DNA of 64,000 nucleotides from Wenjunlia tyrosinilytica. GTDB taxonomy: Bacteria; Actinomycetota; Actinomycetes; Streptomycetales; Streptomycetaceae. Shown here in pieces: positions 63,761 through 64,000 of the stretch. Position 1 is the first letter of the stretch; the number at the start of each line of letters is the position of its first letter. Location: positions 142,658-206,657 of the forward strand of contig NZ_BMMS01000013.1 in the NCBI RefSeq assembly GCF_014646055.1, written 5' to 3'. A program made the position numbers and the translations under genes. The notes under the pieces were generated by a model. The model ran no database searches. It had not been told where the DNA came from and saw nothing but the letters and a program-made list of their open reading frames with translations.

Positions 63761-64000
63761 GCCGTCACCTGGAGGGCGGACAGCACGGAGGGCCAGGCCA
63801 GGTGCAGCTGCCGCTGCCAGTACGGCCAGGCGTGGCTGCCGGAGGGGTTGAGGTCGGCCGTCACGTCGATGCCCGCGGCGCGGAGCCGCTGGTAGAAGTC
63901 ACGCGTGGGCACGTAGACGGGGGACTCCAGGAAGCCCGCGAAGATGTCCTGCCCGGCGTCGAAGGGACCCGGCAGCCCCGCGGCGGCGGACAGGTACACC
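63757..64000 (-). CDS. Esterase / alpha-beta hydrolase, C-terminal part (cut by window end)
   Basis: Only the last 80 residues are present: [20 protein letters not shown], then [20 protein letters not shown] with the catalytic-type His in SHAWPYW. This matches the end of antigen-85/mycolyltransferase-like esterases that are secreted by actinobacteria. The start, signal peptide and Ser/Asp lie beyond the window. Its stop overlaps the accB start. Confidence 0.7.
   Translation of the reverse strand, partial: VYLSAAAGLPGPFDAGQDIFAGFLESPVYVPTRDFYQRLRAAGIDVTADLNPSGSHAWPYWQRQLHLAWPSVLSALQVTA

Overview
The window is very GC-rich chromosomal DNA that reads as Streptomyces or a close relative. Evidence includes a BldN-type developmental sigma factor next to its anti-sigma factor RsbN, a BdtA-type small DNA-binding protein, a rex-hemACD operon with a Rex operator, the tiny bS22-type ribosomal protein, the futalosine menaquinone genes and an acyl-CoA carboxylase epsilon subunit. 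GTG and TTG starts and 4-nt stop/start overlaps are common. No tRNA, rRNA, CRISPR, prophage or intact insertion sequence was seen.

Region 1 (1-19.5 kb): ilvD; a membrane Ser/Thr kinase with a beta-propeller sensor; an ECF41/SigJ-type sigma factor; a MazG-like gene abutting a broken nuclease gene; putB and proC; a Trp-codon leader peptide and attenuator in front of a trpS reduced to 44 codons; an XRE regulator divergent from an SDR enzyme; an S9 peptidase; then HAD, MFS, AcuC-type deacetylase and phosphatase genes. Region 2 (19-26 kb): development and cell-surface functions, namely bdtA, bS22, an epimerase and acyltransferase pair, and the rsbN/bldN control pair. rsbN appears to carry a sigma-BldN promoter, which would give negative feedback.

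Region 3 (26.3-27.8 kb): no convincing gene, but a higher-order repeat array of about 1.1 kb, the most puzzling DNA in the window. Region 4 (27.8-42 kb): an acetyltransferase, a DEDDh exonuclease, rex-hemA-hemC-cysG/hemD-hemB, two lipoproteins, an RtcB-type ligase, and hemL with a phosphatase.

Region 5 (42-58.6 kb): respiratory cofactor assembly. A system II cytochrome c operon (resA-ccdA-resB-ccsB) is followed by mqnL, mqnP, ubiX, mqnE and mqnA, interspersed with regulators and small membrane proteins. Haem supply, haem attachment to cytochrome c and the quinone pool are thus grouped. A Rex-operator-like sequence at resA, besides the good one at rex, suggests shared NADH/NAD+ control. Region 6 (58.7-64 kb): an NHL-type secreted protein and, on the minus strand, an esterase (cut by the window end), accB, accE and the biotinylated alpha subunit.

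A recurring trait is short tandem repeats (8-18 bp units) just downstream of genes or between them, several of which copy the end of the neighbouring coding sequence. Functional calls rest on recognised motifs and remembered family sequences; no database search was run.
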